From assembly GCF_001426505.1 (NCBI RefSeq), contig NZ_LMEV01000017.1, forward strand, positions 407,698 through 451,495: DNA of 43,798 nt, given 5' to 3'. The notes under the pieces were generated by a model. That model was not told the DNA's origin, did no database searches, and was given only the letters and a program-made list of their open reading frames with translations. Shown piece after piece: positions 1-7,628 of the stretch (the first letter of the stretch is position 1; every line of letters begins with the position of its first letter). Position numbers and translations under genes: made by a program. Origin of the DNA: Variovorax sp. Root473 (lineage in GTDB: Bacteria; Pseudomonadota; Gammaproteobacteria; Burkholderiales; Burkholderiaceae_C).

Positions 1-1
1 G

Positions 2-1528
2 TATGTCTATCCGTTGCTGATGAGTTTCGACAGTCGGGACCGGCTGGAGCGCTTCGTCGAGAGCTTCAACCGGGTGATCGCGCGGCACGACATTCTTCGC
101 ACGGCGATCGTGTGGGAGGGGCTCCGCGAGCCTGTGCAGGTCGTGTGTCGGGAAGCGCAGCTGACGCTGCAATGGCTCGATGGCGACGCCGCATCGGCGA
201 GCGCCAGCGTGGCCGATCGGCTCAACGCCCACGTCGATCCAACCGGCTACCGCATCGACGTGCGGCGCGCGCCGATGATCGATGCGGTGGCGGCGCACGA
301 CGCAGCGCAACAGCGCTGGCTCCTGCAGTTGCCCAGCCATCACCTCATTTCGGACCACACGACGCTGGAACTGCTGATGGACGAGATCACCGCGGTCCAG
401 AAAGGCCCGGATGTCGCCCTTCGGCCGCCCGTGCCGTTCCGCCGCTTCGTAGCCCACGCCCGGCTCGGCGTGGCGCAGGCGGAGCATGAAGCGTTCTTCA
501 CCCGCATGCTGGGCGATGTGTCGCAGCCCACCACACCGTTCGGCCTGACCGATGTGCAATGCGACGGCTCCGATGTCGACGACGCGCAGCTTCCCATCGA
601 TGCCGCGCTGGCGTCGCAGTTGCGGCTGCAGGCGCAGCGCCATGGCGTGAGCCCGGCGACGCTCTTTCATCTCGCGTGGGCGATGGTGCTGGCCAAGGCC
701 ACGGGACAGGACGACGTGGTATTCGGTACGGTGCTCTTCGGGCGCATGCAGGCGGGCGAGGACGCGGAGCGGGCCCTGGGCCTGTGCATGAACATGCTGC
801 CGCTGCGCATCCGACTCGGCACGCTCGGCGTGGCGCAGTGCGTCCAAGAGACGCATGCGGCACTGGCCCAGCTGATGCAGCACGAGCACGCGAGCCTGTC
901 GCTTGCGCAGCGCTGCAGTGCGTTGCCCCAGGGCGCGCCGCTGTTCTCGTCGCTGCTGAACTATCGCCACAGCCCGCGCCGCGCGCCCGAGGCGAACGCC
1001 GCATGGAACGGCATCGAGTTCGTCTCGGGCCAGGAGCGCAGCAACTACCCGCTCGGCCTGTCGGTGAGCGACTTCGGCGATGGCTTTGCGCTCTCGGTGC
1101 AGGTCAGCGGGTCGGTGGGCGCCGCACGCGTCTGCGAGCACATGTGGGCGAGCGTCGCCAACGTGGCCAATGCCCTGGCGCGGCAGCCGCAACGGCCCGC
1201 ACGCGAACTTGCCGCCCAGCTTGCATTGCAGCAGGAGCCGGTTGCCGTGGTGCCGCGGTTGGCATCGTCCGGCCGCGTGGCCCATGAAGCGCCTCAGGGC
1301 GTGTTGGAGCACGCGCTGGCCGCGCTATGGACCGAACTGCTGGGCGTGCGGCGTGTGAGCCGCCACGACAACTTCTTCCAGCTGGGCGGGGACTCGCTGC
1401 TGAGCCTGAAGCTCTTGCTCGGCCTGCGGGCACTGGTGCCGGGTGGCCGCAGGCTGGTGCTGGCGGACGTGATGAAGGCCGAAAGCCTCGCGGACCTCGC
1501 GGCGCTTGCGGCAGGCGCTGTCGACTGA
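2..1528 (+). CDS. Non-ribosomal peptide synthetase, C-terminal part (condensation domain + carrier protein)
   Basis: The reading frame is open from base 2, so the gene starts upstream of the window. About 400 residues form a condensation domain. The conserved RHDILRT segment is near the visible start, and the active-site motif HHLISDH (HHxxxD type, codons around base 338) follows. A SNYPL segment lies later in the domain. The last ~75 residues are a peptidyl carrier protein with LGGDSLLSL; the phosphopantetheine serine is encoded at 1394-1396. No adenylation domain lies between the two, and the protein ends without a thioesterase or reductase domain. Downstream neighbours (receptor, formyltransferase, FhuF, exporter, N-hydroxylase) point to a hydroxamate siderophore assembly line. 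The likeness to vacidobactin/variochelin synthetases is inferred from context. The condensation domain could also be a specialised (heterocyclising or interface-type) relative. Confidence 0.9.
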   Translation, partial: YVYPLLMSFDSRDRLERFVESFNRVIARHDILRTAIVWEGLREPVQVVCREAQLTLQWLDGDAASASASVADRLNAHVDPTGYRIDVRRAPMIDAVAAHDAAQQRWLLQLPSHHLISDHTTLELLMDEITAVQKGPDVALRPPVPFRRFVAHARLGVAQAEHEAFFTRMLGDVSQPTTPFGLTDVQCDGSDVDDAQLPIDAALASQLRLQAQRHGVSPATLFHLAWAMVLAKATGQDDVVFGTVLFGRMQAGEDAERALGLCMNMLPLRIRLGTLGVAQCVQETHAALAQLMQHEHASLSLAQRCSALPQGAPLFSSLLNYRHSPRRAPEANAAWNGIEFVSGQERSNYPLGLSVSDFGDGFALSVQVSGSVGAARVCEHMWASVANVANALARQPQRPARELAAQLALQQEPVAVVPRLASSGRVAHEAPQGVLEHALAALWTELLGVRRVSRHDNFFQLGGDSLLSLKLLLGLRALVPGGRRLVLADVMKAESLADLAALAAGAVD

Positions 1529-1559
1529 CTCGCGCTTCGTCCCTCCGACGAAAAGAAAA

Positions 1560-1583
1560 GGCCCGGCGCATTGACGCCGGGCC
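1560..1583. terminator. Bidirectional intrinsic terminator between NRPS and TonB receptor genes
   Basis: A perfect 9-bp stem GGCCCGGCG/CGCCGGGCC with loop CATTGA lies between two convergent genes. On the minus strand the stem is followed by CTTTTCTTTT, a good U-tract, so it should stop transcription of the receptor gene. On the plus strand it is followed by TTCTCCTT, a weaker tract, serving the NRPS operon. Confidence 0.85.
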
Positions 1584-1638
1584 TTCTCCTTGGAGGATCA
1601 CCCGGGGCGCTCGCCGCGCCGCGGGGTGTCGTTCCTGC

Positions 1639-3867
1639 TTACCAGCGGTACGCCGCCGTTGCCACGATCGAGCGCGGCGCGCCGTAGTAGCACTTGCCGT
1701 ATTGGTCGCAGTTCGCGAGGAAGTCCTTGTTGGTCAGGTTGCGCAGGTTGAGCGCCAGGCTCCAGCGGTCGAAGTCGTAGCCGATCATGGCGTCGAACAC
1801 TGTGGAGGCAGGCACCTTGTACGGTGCGACCTTCTCGCCATCGCCGTAGTTCGAGCCGGTGTAGCGCGCGCCCAGGCCCACCTTCACGCCGCTGGCAAAG
1901 CGGTAGTCGGCCCAGATCGCGAGCCGGTGACGCGGCACGGCGTTGGCCTGCTTGCCGACCTCGGCCGGGTTGGCGCTGGCCGTGACGATGGCGCGCGGCG
2001 TGTAGCCGTAGGACGCCGTGACGTTCACGCGCGACGTGAGTTCGGCGGTGGCCTCGAGCTCCAGGCCACGGACCTGGATCTCGCCGGTCTGCTTGGGAAC
2101 GAAGTTCGCGTCGTTCGAGATGTAGTTCTGGCGGCGCAGGTCGAAGATGGCGGCGCTGTAGCTTTGCTTCGTGCCCGGCGGCTGGTAGCGAATGCCTGCC
2201 TCGTACTGCTTGCCCGTCTCGGGTTTGAACGGCTGGCCGCTGACCGGATCGACCTGGCCTGTGGGCGCGAACGATTCGGTATAGCTGAGGTAGGGGGCCA
2301 CGCCGTTCGGCGCCACGTAGACGAGGCCGGCGCGCTTGGTGAACTTGTTCTGCGAGATGCTCGTGGACTTGGCCGTGAGGCGGTCGAACACGTCGCTGTC
2401 GCCGCTGTCGTAGCGGCCGCCCAGCGTGAGCGACCAGCGGTCGCCCCACTTGATCTGGTCCTGGATGTACAGGCCGGTCTGCGCCAGGCGGATGTCGGAG
2501 TTCATCCAGGGCGCGCCTTCCTTGACCGGACCGCCGTAGACCGGTGCGAAGACATTGATCGTCGGCGCGCTGCCGGTCGAGAAGCTGTACTGGTCGATGC
2601 GGTTGCGCTGGTAGTCCAGTCCCACCAGCACCTTGTGCTGCCAGTCGCCCGAGCGGAGGTCGGCCTGTACCTGATTGTCGATGCTGAAGGAGGAAACGCT
2701 TTCCCGGCTGCCGGTGGGATAGCGCCCGAGGAACATGAAATTCGCTGGATTGAGCGGATTGCGCGCGTCCACGGTGGTGAGGCGGCGCAGCGGCCAGATG
2801 CCGGCGTAGTCGACCTTCAGCTCGCCGTAGCGCGCGTTCTGGCGCACGGTGACGGTGTCGTTCACGCGGTGCTCGAGCTCGTAGCCCACCAGCCACTGGT
2901 CGCTGTTGAAGCGGTCGTAGCTGGGGTCGCCGGTCGCCAGCGACGGCGACAGGCGGGTGCCGATCGCGGTCGGGATCAGCGAACCGACCTGCGGCTGGAT
3001 GCGGTTGTAGACGCCAGCGCGCGTGCGGTCGATTTCGGCGTGCACCGTCAGCTTGGTGTCGCCCGAGGGGCGCCAGGTGATCGAGGGCGCGAAATACGAG
3101 CGGCGGTCGGGCATCTTGCCGGTGGGCAGGTCGCCATCGCGGATCAGGCCCACCACGCGGTAGAGCACCTTGCCTTCGGCGTCGATCGGGCCGGAGAAGT
3201 CGCCAGCGATCTGCTTGCGGTTGTGGTCGCCAATCTGCATCTGGAGTTCACGCAACGGCTCGGCCGTGGGGCGCTTGCTCACCACGTTGACCACGCCGCC
3301 CGGGCCGCTGGCGCCATACAGGACCGACGCGGGCCCGCGCAGCAGCTCGATGCGCTCGGCACCGTAGTTCTGGGTGCGCCACACGCCCCAGTTGCCGTTG
3401 TTGCGCAGCGGCAGGCCGTCCAGGTAGAAGCCCGGCGCATAGGCGTCGAAGCCGCGCAGCGTGAGCCAGTCGTAGCGCGAATCGGCCCCGAAGGTCGTGA
3501 TGGCCACGCCGGGCGAATAGCTCAATGCGTCCTTCAGCGTCGTGGCGCCGGTGGCCTGCATGCGGTCGGACGTGACCACGGAGATCGACTGCGGTGTCTC
3601 GATGATCGGCGTGTCGGTCTTGGTGCCCGTGCTGCTGCGCTTGGCCACGTAGCCGTTCACCGGGCCGGTGGCGCTTTCCTCCGAATTGGCATTCACCGTG
3701 ACCGCAGGCAGCGTGGCGCCGGTCGCCGGCTTGCCTTCGGCCGCCGACGTGGCAGGCGTGGACGCCTGGGCATGGCTGGCGACGCTCCAGAACGCGGCGG
3801 TGGTGCCGAATGCCGCGGCCAGCGAGGCATGCAGCAGGCGTTGGCGGGGAAGGAAAGGGAGTTGCAT
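1639..3867 (-). CDS. TonB-dependent ferri-siderophore receptor
   Basis: This 742-residue outer-membrane receptor imports a ferric siderophore using TonB energy. Residues 1-34 form a signal peptide ending near ASHAQA. A TonB-box-like segment LPAVTVNA follows, then the plug domain (IIETPQSISVVTSDRM, ALSYSPGV, LTLRGFDAYAPGFYLDGL) and a C-terminal 22-strand barrel ending in the aromatic residue W after AAYR. The length and plug motifs fit the FhuA/FoxA/FpvA hydroxamate-receptor family. There is no N-terminal signalling domain before the TonB box, so it should act as a pure transporter. It faces the NRPS gene across a shared terminator, and a Fur-box palindrome lies about 45-65 bases upstream of its start. 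The likely ligand is the siderophore of this cluster. The ribosome site before the ATG is weak. Confidence 0.95.
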   Translation of the reverse strand: MQLPFLPRQRLLHASLAAAFGTTAAFWSVASHAQASTPATSAAEGKPATGATLPAVTVNANSEESATGPVNGYVAKRSSTGTKTDTPIIETPQSISVVTSDRMQATGATTLKDALSYSPGVAITTFGADSRYDWLTLRGFDAYAPGFYLDGLPLRNNGNWGVWRTQNYGAERIELLRGPASVLYGASGPGGVVNVVSKRPTAEPLRELQMQIGDHNRKQIAGDFSGPIDAEGKVLYRVVGLIRDGDLPTGKMPDRRSYFAPSITWRPSGDTKLTVHAEIDRTRAGVYNRIQPQVGSLIPTAIGTRLSPSLATGDPSYDRFNSDQWLVGYELEHRVNDTVTVRQNARYGELKVDYAGIWPLRRLTTVDARNPLNPANFMFLGRYPTGSRESVSSFSIDNQVQADLRSGDWQHKVLVGLDYQRNRIDQYSFSTGSAPTINVFAPVYGGPVKEGAPWMNSDIRLAQTGLYIQDQIKWGDRWSLTLGGRYDSGDSDVFDRLTAKSTSISQNKFTKRAGLVYVAPNGVAPYLSYTESFAPTGQVDPVSGQPFKPETGKQYEAGIRYQPPGTKQSYSAAIFDLRRQNYISNDANFVPKQTGEIQVRGLELEATAELTSRVNVTASYGYTPRAIVTASANPAEVGKQANAVPRHRLAIWADYRFASGVKVGLGARYTGSNYGDGEKVAPYKVPASTVFDAMIGYDFDRWSLALNLRNLTNKDFLANCDQYGKCYYGAPRSIVATAAYRW

Positions 3868-3910
3868 GAAGGGACTTTGAAAGTAATAAAGTGCAAGAGC
3901 GGGTAAATTT

Positions 3911-3931
3911 TAATGAGAAGTGTTCTCATTA
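3911..3931 (-). promoter_or_regulatory. Fur box upstream of the TonB receptor
   Basis: The site is a perfect inverted repeat with 9-bp arms, TAATGAGAA and TTCTCATTA, around a 3-base centre. It contains AATGAGAA...TTCTCATT, a close match to established Fur binding sites. It stands out as AT-rich in a GC-rich background, and it lies between the end of the formyltransferase gene and the receptor start, within promoter distance of the latter. Iron repression of the receptor is inferred. Confidence 0.85.
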
Positions 3932-3960
3932 AGTTTGGCTCTGCGCCGCGAAAGCGTGAC

Positions 3961-4806
3961 TTATCTGGCTTGCGGGCTCAGGACGTGGGGCGCCAGCAAC
4001 ATCAAGCCGTGGTGCATGGCCGGAAAGAGGCTGCAGTTGAAGTTGTTCCAGCGCAGTTCGAGGATGGTGTCTTCGGGCGCGATGGGCGTGTCGAGCACGT
4101 CGAAGATCACTTCGCCCGAATCGATGCCGTTGTCCACGTAGTGCAGCGATGCGCCGGTCCTGTCGATCACAGGCACCTTCACCTTCGTCATCGAGGCCCA
4201 GTCGACCACCTTGTGGCCCTGCGCGCCGTGCAGCGCGTCGAGCGTGGCGCAGGCGCCGCGGCGCTGGAAGGGCGACTCGAGCCGCGTGATGCCCGGGTGG
4301 ATGTTGACGATCTTCCGGTGGTAAGGGCTGCCGGGCCGCACCAGCTCGTCGAGGATGACCAGCAGCCCGTCGAGCAGCACGACGTCGGCACCGAGCGTGA
4401 GCAGCTTGTCGAGCAGCGTGCGTTCGAAGGCGCGCTTGCCCGCCGCGCGCCCGGGCGCATCCAGCGGCATGCGGCGGTAGGCCGAGGGCACGGGATGCAG
4501 CATGTCCCGAAGCAGCTGGCCCTGCGCGCGCAGCTCGGCAGGAAAGATCCATTGGTGCTGCGGATGCCAGGCGAACCTGTAGTCCGCCAGGGCCGCCTGG
4601 TCGCGCGGCGACTGCGCATCGTCGTCGTAGATGACGCCTTCGAGCGAGTAGGCGTCGCCCAGCGGCGTGGTGTCCAGCGCCTGCGCCAGGTATTCGAGCG
4701 GCGACTTCATGTAGCGCGGCGCGCCCTTGTAGTCGACGTTCTGGCCCGCCTTGTCGGCGGCGGCATTTCGCAAGGACATGATGTAGACGAGCTTGGCCTT
4801 GGGCAT
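3961..4806 (-). CDS. Formyltransferase, putative N5-hydroxyornithine formyltransferase of siderophore synthesis
   Basis: The 281-residue protein belongs to the formyl-THF-dependent transferase superfamily. The catalytic Asn-His pair is visible in IVNIHPGITR and the Asp in DNGIDSGEVIFD, the N-H-D triad of GART/methionyl-tRNA formyltransferase enzymes. In Orn-containing siderophores this type of enzyme formylates N5-hydroxyornithine to make a bidentate hydroxamate ligand. The neighbouring N-hydroxylase gene at 7629 supports that role. The ATG at 4804-4806 (MPKAKLVYIMS) is chosen because the family core begins there; the frame stays open upstream without coding character. It is on the same strand as FhuF, 107 bases downstream of it, with a perfect hairpin in the gap. 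A purine or tRNA role is unlikely from context. Confidence 0.85.
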   Translation of the reverse strand: MPKAKLVYIMSLRNAAADKAGQNVDYKGAPRYMKSPLEYLAQALDTTPLGDAYSLEGVIYDDDAQSPRDQAALADYRFAWHPQHQWIFPAELRAQGQLLRDMLHPVPSAYRRMPLDAPGRAAGKRAFERTLLDKLLTLGADVVLLDGLLVILDELVRPGSPYHRKIVNIHPGITRLESPFQRRGACATLDALHGAQGHKVVDWASMTKVKVPVIDRTGASLHYVDNGIDSGEVIFDVLDTPIAPEDTILELRWNNFNCSLFPAMHHGLMLLAPHVLSPQAR

Positions 4807-4873
4807 GGGTGAGTCCGTGTAGGTGGGTGATGCGGAGCAACGGCGGAACGGCACGCGCAGGCGCGCGCCATCC

Positions 4874-4900
4874 CGTTTCGTCTCATGAGGAGACGAAACG
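4874..4900. repeat. Perfect 11-bp hairpin between fhuF-like and formyltransferase genes
   Basis: Arms CGTTTCGTCTC (4874-4884) and GAGACGAAACG (4890-4900) flank the loop ATGAG. There is no U-tract on either side, so it is not a standard intrinsic terminator. It lies in the 107-base gap between two minus-strand siderophore genes and would be transcribed. A processing, stability or operator site is possible. Confidence 0.6.
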
Positions 4901-4913
4901 CGGCGGGATCTGT

Positions 4914-5741
4914 TCATCGGTGCTGCGGCGCCAGCGGGCAGCTGCTGCAGTAGCCCTCGCCGGGCAGCAGGTGGTTCAGGCAGCACTGGCGGTGCAGCTT
5001 CACCCGAACGGCGCAGCCGTCCTGCGTGCGGACGACTTCGCGCTGGCGGCCGTGCAGCGGATTCGCCGCCCCTTGCGTCCAGGTGGCAGCGTGCAGCAGA
5101 TGCTCGCGGTCTTGCATCAGCGAGGCCGTGCCGCCGGTGAGCGCCACGCCCCGGTCCAGGATCGGTTCGAGGATCCGCGCGGCATTGCCCCACAGAATTT
5201 TCGACGCGATGCGAGTGAGCCCGGCGATGGCCGAGAACAGGGGCGACAGGTGCTGCCACAGCAAGGGCGCGTAGCGCTGCGCGGTGTCGGCGCCGTGCTG
5301 TGACGCGCCGAGTTCGCGGACATGAAAGTCCACGGGCTCGCCGCGGCCGTCGAGCCGCACCCACATCTGCGATGCCGCGGCCGGGAACCCATGCTGGAGC
5401 ACGCTGGCACCCGCGACCAGCGGCGGCAGCAGCACGGAAAGGTACTCAAAGCTCCAGGCCGAGGCGACGGCGCGCAGGTCGCCGTCCGTCACGCGGTGGA
5501 CGGTCGCATGCCGGTGGAGCACGTCGGCCAGCAGCGCCTCGGACCTCACCAGGTCCGACACACGAAGCGCCTCGCACGGAACCTCCGGTGCGCACACCAG
5601 TCGTTCGCCGATCGGCGCGAGCTCGCCGCGGAAGAGGGGCTCCAGCAGGGCGATCACGGAAGGGCGAGGCAGGGCATGGGGTGCATGCCTGCCAGACGTT
5701 TTCGCGCCGCGCATGTTCATCGCGTCGGCACCGATGAACAT
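4914..5741 (-). CDS. fhuF: Siderophore-iron reductase, FhuF family
   Basis: A ferric-siderophore reductase that releases iron in the cytoplasm. The C-terminus carries the diagnostic [2Fe-2S] ligand pattern CC-x10-C-x2-C (RQCCLNHLLPGEGYCSSC; Cys253, 254, 265 and 268 with the start used here). The rest matches the FhuF fold, with LLEPLFRGELAPIGERL near the N-terminus and a central FPAAASQMWVRLDG. Starts at 5789, 5741 and 5720 are all possible and none has a clear ribosome site. 5741 is chosen as a compromise giving 275 residues. It is divergent from the exporter gene and upstream of the formyltransferase, consistent with the uptake-and-release branch of the cluster. The function is clear; the start is uncertain. 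Confidence 0.9.
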   Translation of the reverse strand: MFIGADAMNMRGAKTSGRHAPHALPRPSVIALLEPLFRGELAPIGERLVCAPEVPCEALRVSDLVRSEALLADVLHRHATVHRVTDGDLRAVASAWSFEYLSVLLPPLVAGASVLQHGFPAAASQMWVRLDGRGEPVDFHVRELGASQHGADTAQRYAPLLWQHLSPLFSAIAGLTRIASKILWGNAARILEPILDRGVALTGGTASLMQDREHLLHAATWTQGAANPLHGRQREVVRTQDGCAVRVKLHRQCCLNHLLPGEGYCSSCPLAPQHR

Positions 5742-5874
5742 CGATCGGGCGCCACCGTCTATGCAGAAGGCGGCCTTGTGCCGCCGCATCCAGCCCGCCG
5801 GGCCGGATGGCCCCTGCAGTTTTCGGGCTCCGTCGCGAGGCCGTCATCGCCCTCCGTGGGCGGAAAGAGTTTGC

Positions 5875-7578
5875 ATGACATCGATCCCTGGCAGTGAACG
5901 CCGCGAAGGCGGCGCCGACGATGCGGAAATCGCGCGGCTGTTCAAGCCCTTCGTTCCGTGGATCGCGCTGTCGCTGGTCACCGGCGTGTGTGCGGGTGCG
6001 GCCACGGTCGCGCTGCTGCGCACCATCAACCTGGTGCTGAACCAGGAAGGCGGCATGGCCGGTGGACTGCTCCTGACCTTCATCGGCCTGTGCCTCGTGG
6101 CGCTGTTCGGGCGCATGGCGTCGGACGTCTCCACCAACTTCGTGGGCCAGCGCCTGGTGGCCCAAGTGCGCAAGAGCCTTGCCCAGAAGATTCTCTCGGC
6201 GCCCATCGATGCGCTCGAACGCTACCGCACCCACCGTCTGATGCCCGTGCTCTCGCAGGACGTGGACATGATCAGCGACGTCGCCTTCGTGCTGTCGTCC
6301 ACCCTGATCGCGGCGGCGGTGGCGCTCGGTTGCCTCGGTTACCTGGCCTGGCTGTCGCTGCCGCTCTTCGGCCTGCTGGTGGTCGCGCTCGCGATCGGCG
6401 CCACGATCCAGACGGTCGCCCAGACGCGCGGCAGCGCCGGCTTCTGGAAGGCGCGCGCGCACGAAGACCAACTGCACAAGGCCTATCGTGCGATCAGCGA
6501 AGGCGCAAAGGAGCTGCGCATGCACCGCGGCCGCCGCACGCGCATGTTCGGCGATCAGGTCGAGCGCATCGTCGACGACATCCGCACCGTCAACACCCGC
6601 GCGATCAACACCTACGTGATGGCCACGGCCTTCGGCTCGGCCCTGTTCTTCCTGCTGATCGCGATGATCCTGGGCTGGGCAGCCTTCCGCGCCACCGAGC
6701 CCGTGGTGCTCAGCGGTTTCGTGCTGGTGTTGCTGTTCCTGAAGGGCCCGATCGACATGATTGCCGGCGCGCTGCCCAACGTCGGCCGCGCCAAGGTCGC
6801 GTTCCAGCGCATAGCGGACCTGTCGGCGCGCTTTGCGACGCCCGAGCCGTACCTGCACCTGGAGCGCCCGGCGGGAAGCGCCAGGATGCAGGAAGGCATC
6901 GGCATGCGCGGCGTGCGCTATGCCTTCGACGTGCCCGAAGGCAGCGAGCCCTTCGTGCTCGGCCCCATCGACCTGCAGTTGCGCCGCGGCGAAATGGTGT
7001 TCGTGGTGGGCGACAACGGCTCGGGCAAGACCACCCTGATCAAGCTGCTGCTCGGCCTGTATGCGCCGCAGGACGGCGACGTGCTGCTCGACGGCCAGCC
7101 CGTGACGCCGCAGACCCGCGACGACTACCGGCAGCTCTTCACGACGGTGTTCTCCGATTTCTACCTGTTCGAGGAGCTCGTCGCCACGCAGAAGGGCGAA
7201 GGCGGCGCGCACGCGTTGCCGCACGCCGCGCTGCCCTACCTGCAGCGCCTGGAAATCGCCCACAAGGTGAGCATCAAGGACGGCTCCTTCAGCACCGTCG
7301 ACCTGTCGACCGGCCAGCGCAAGCGGCTGGCGCTGGTGCACGCCTACTTGGAAGGCCGGCCGGTGCTGGTGTTCGACGAATGGGCCGCCGACCAGGACCC
7401 GAGCTTTCGCCATCTGTTCTATACCGAGCTGCTCCCCGAGCTGCGCGCCAAGGGGCATCTGCTGGTCGTGATCTCGCACGACGACCGCTACTTCCACCTG
7501 GCCGATCGCGTGATCCGCATGAAGGCCGGACGCATTGAGCAAGACCGGGTCCGCGCATCGGCGAATCTTGCCGCGTGA
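5875..7578 (+). CDS. Cyclic-peptide/siderophore export ABC transporter (PvdE/SyrD family)
   Basis: A 567-residue fused permease-ATPase of the inner membrane. The N-terminal half has six predicted membrane segments, beginning with FVPWIALSLVTGVCAGAATV. The ATPase half shows Walker A GDNGSGKTT (379-387), the signature LSTGQRKRLAL, Walker B VLVFDEWAADQ and switch His in VISHDD. This organisation is that of the PvdE-type cyclic peptide exporters, which move siderophore precursors to the periplasm. The start at 5875 is preceded by GGAAAGAG with good spacing. The frame is open further upstream to 5713, but that stretch lacks family character. It is followed after 50 bases by the N-monooxygenase, probably in the same transcript. 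Export of the siderophore made by the upstream NRPS is inferred. Confidence 0.93.
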   Translation: MTSIPGSERREGGADDAEIARLFKPFVPWIALSLVTGVCAGAATVALLRTINLVLNQEGGMAGGLLLTFIGLCLVALFGRMASDVSTNFVGQRLVAQVRKSLAQKILSAPIDALERYRTHRLMPVLSQDVDMISDVAFVLSSTLIAAAVALGCLGYLAWLSLPLFGLLVVALAIGATIQTVAQTRGSAGFWKARAHEDQLHKAYRAISEGAKELRMHRGRRTRMFGDQVERIVDDIRTVNTRAINTYVMATAFGSALFFLLIAMILGWAAFRATEPVVLSGFVLVLLFLKGPIDMIAGALPNVGRAKVAFQRIADLSARFATPEPYLHLERPAGSARMQEGIGMRGVRYAFDVPEGSEPFVLGPIDLQLRRGEMVFVVGDNGSGKTTLIKLLLGLYAPQDGDVLLDGQPVTPQTRDDYRQLFTTVFSDFYLFEELVATQKGEGGAHALPHAALPYLQRLEIAHKVSIKDGSFSTVDLSTGQRKRLALVHAYLEGRPVLVFDEWAADQDPSFRHLFYTELLPELRAKGHLLVVISHDDRYFHLADRVIRMKAGRIEQDRVRASANLAA

Positions 7579-7628
7579 AAGCACGCACCCTTTCGATCGC
7601 ACACAACACACACAGGAGTTGACATCCC

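Noticed and set aside
2..1300. Condensation domain as an epimerisation domain
   Set aside because: The order is domain then carrier protein, opposite to the usual carrier-then-epimerisation layout, and the motifs fit a condensation domain.
1327..3906. 859-codon open frame on the plus strand across the TonB receptor gene
   Set aside because: It is antisense to a clear receptor gene, rich in Arg, Ala and Gly in the manner of GC-rich shadow frames, and has no recognisable domain.
4807..5364. Upstream extension of the formyltransferase frame
   Set aside because: The extension overlaps the FhuF coding sequence in another frame. The family core begins at 4806.
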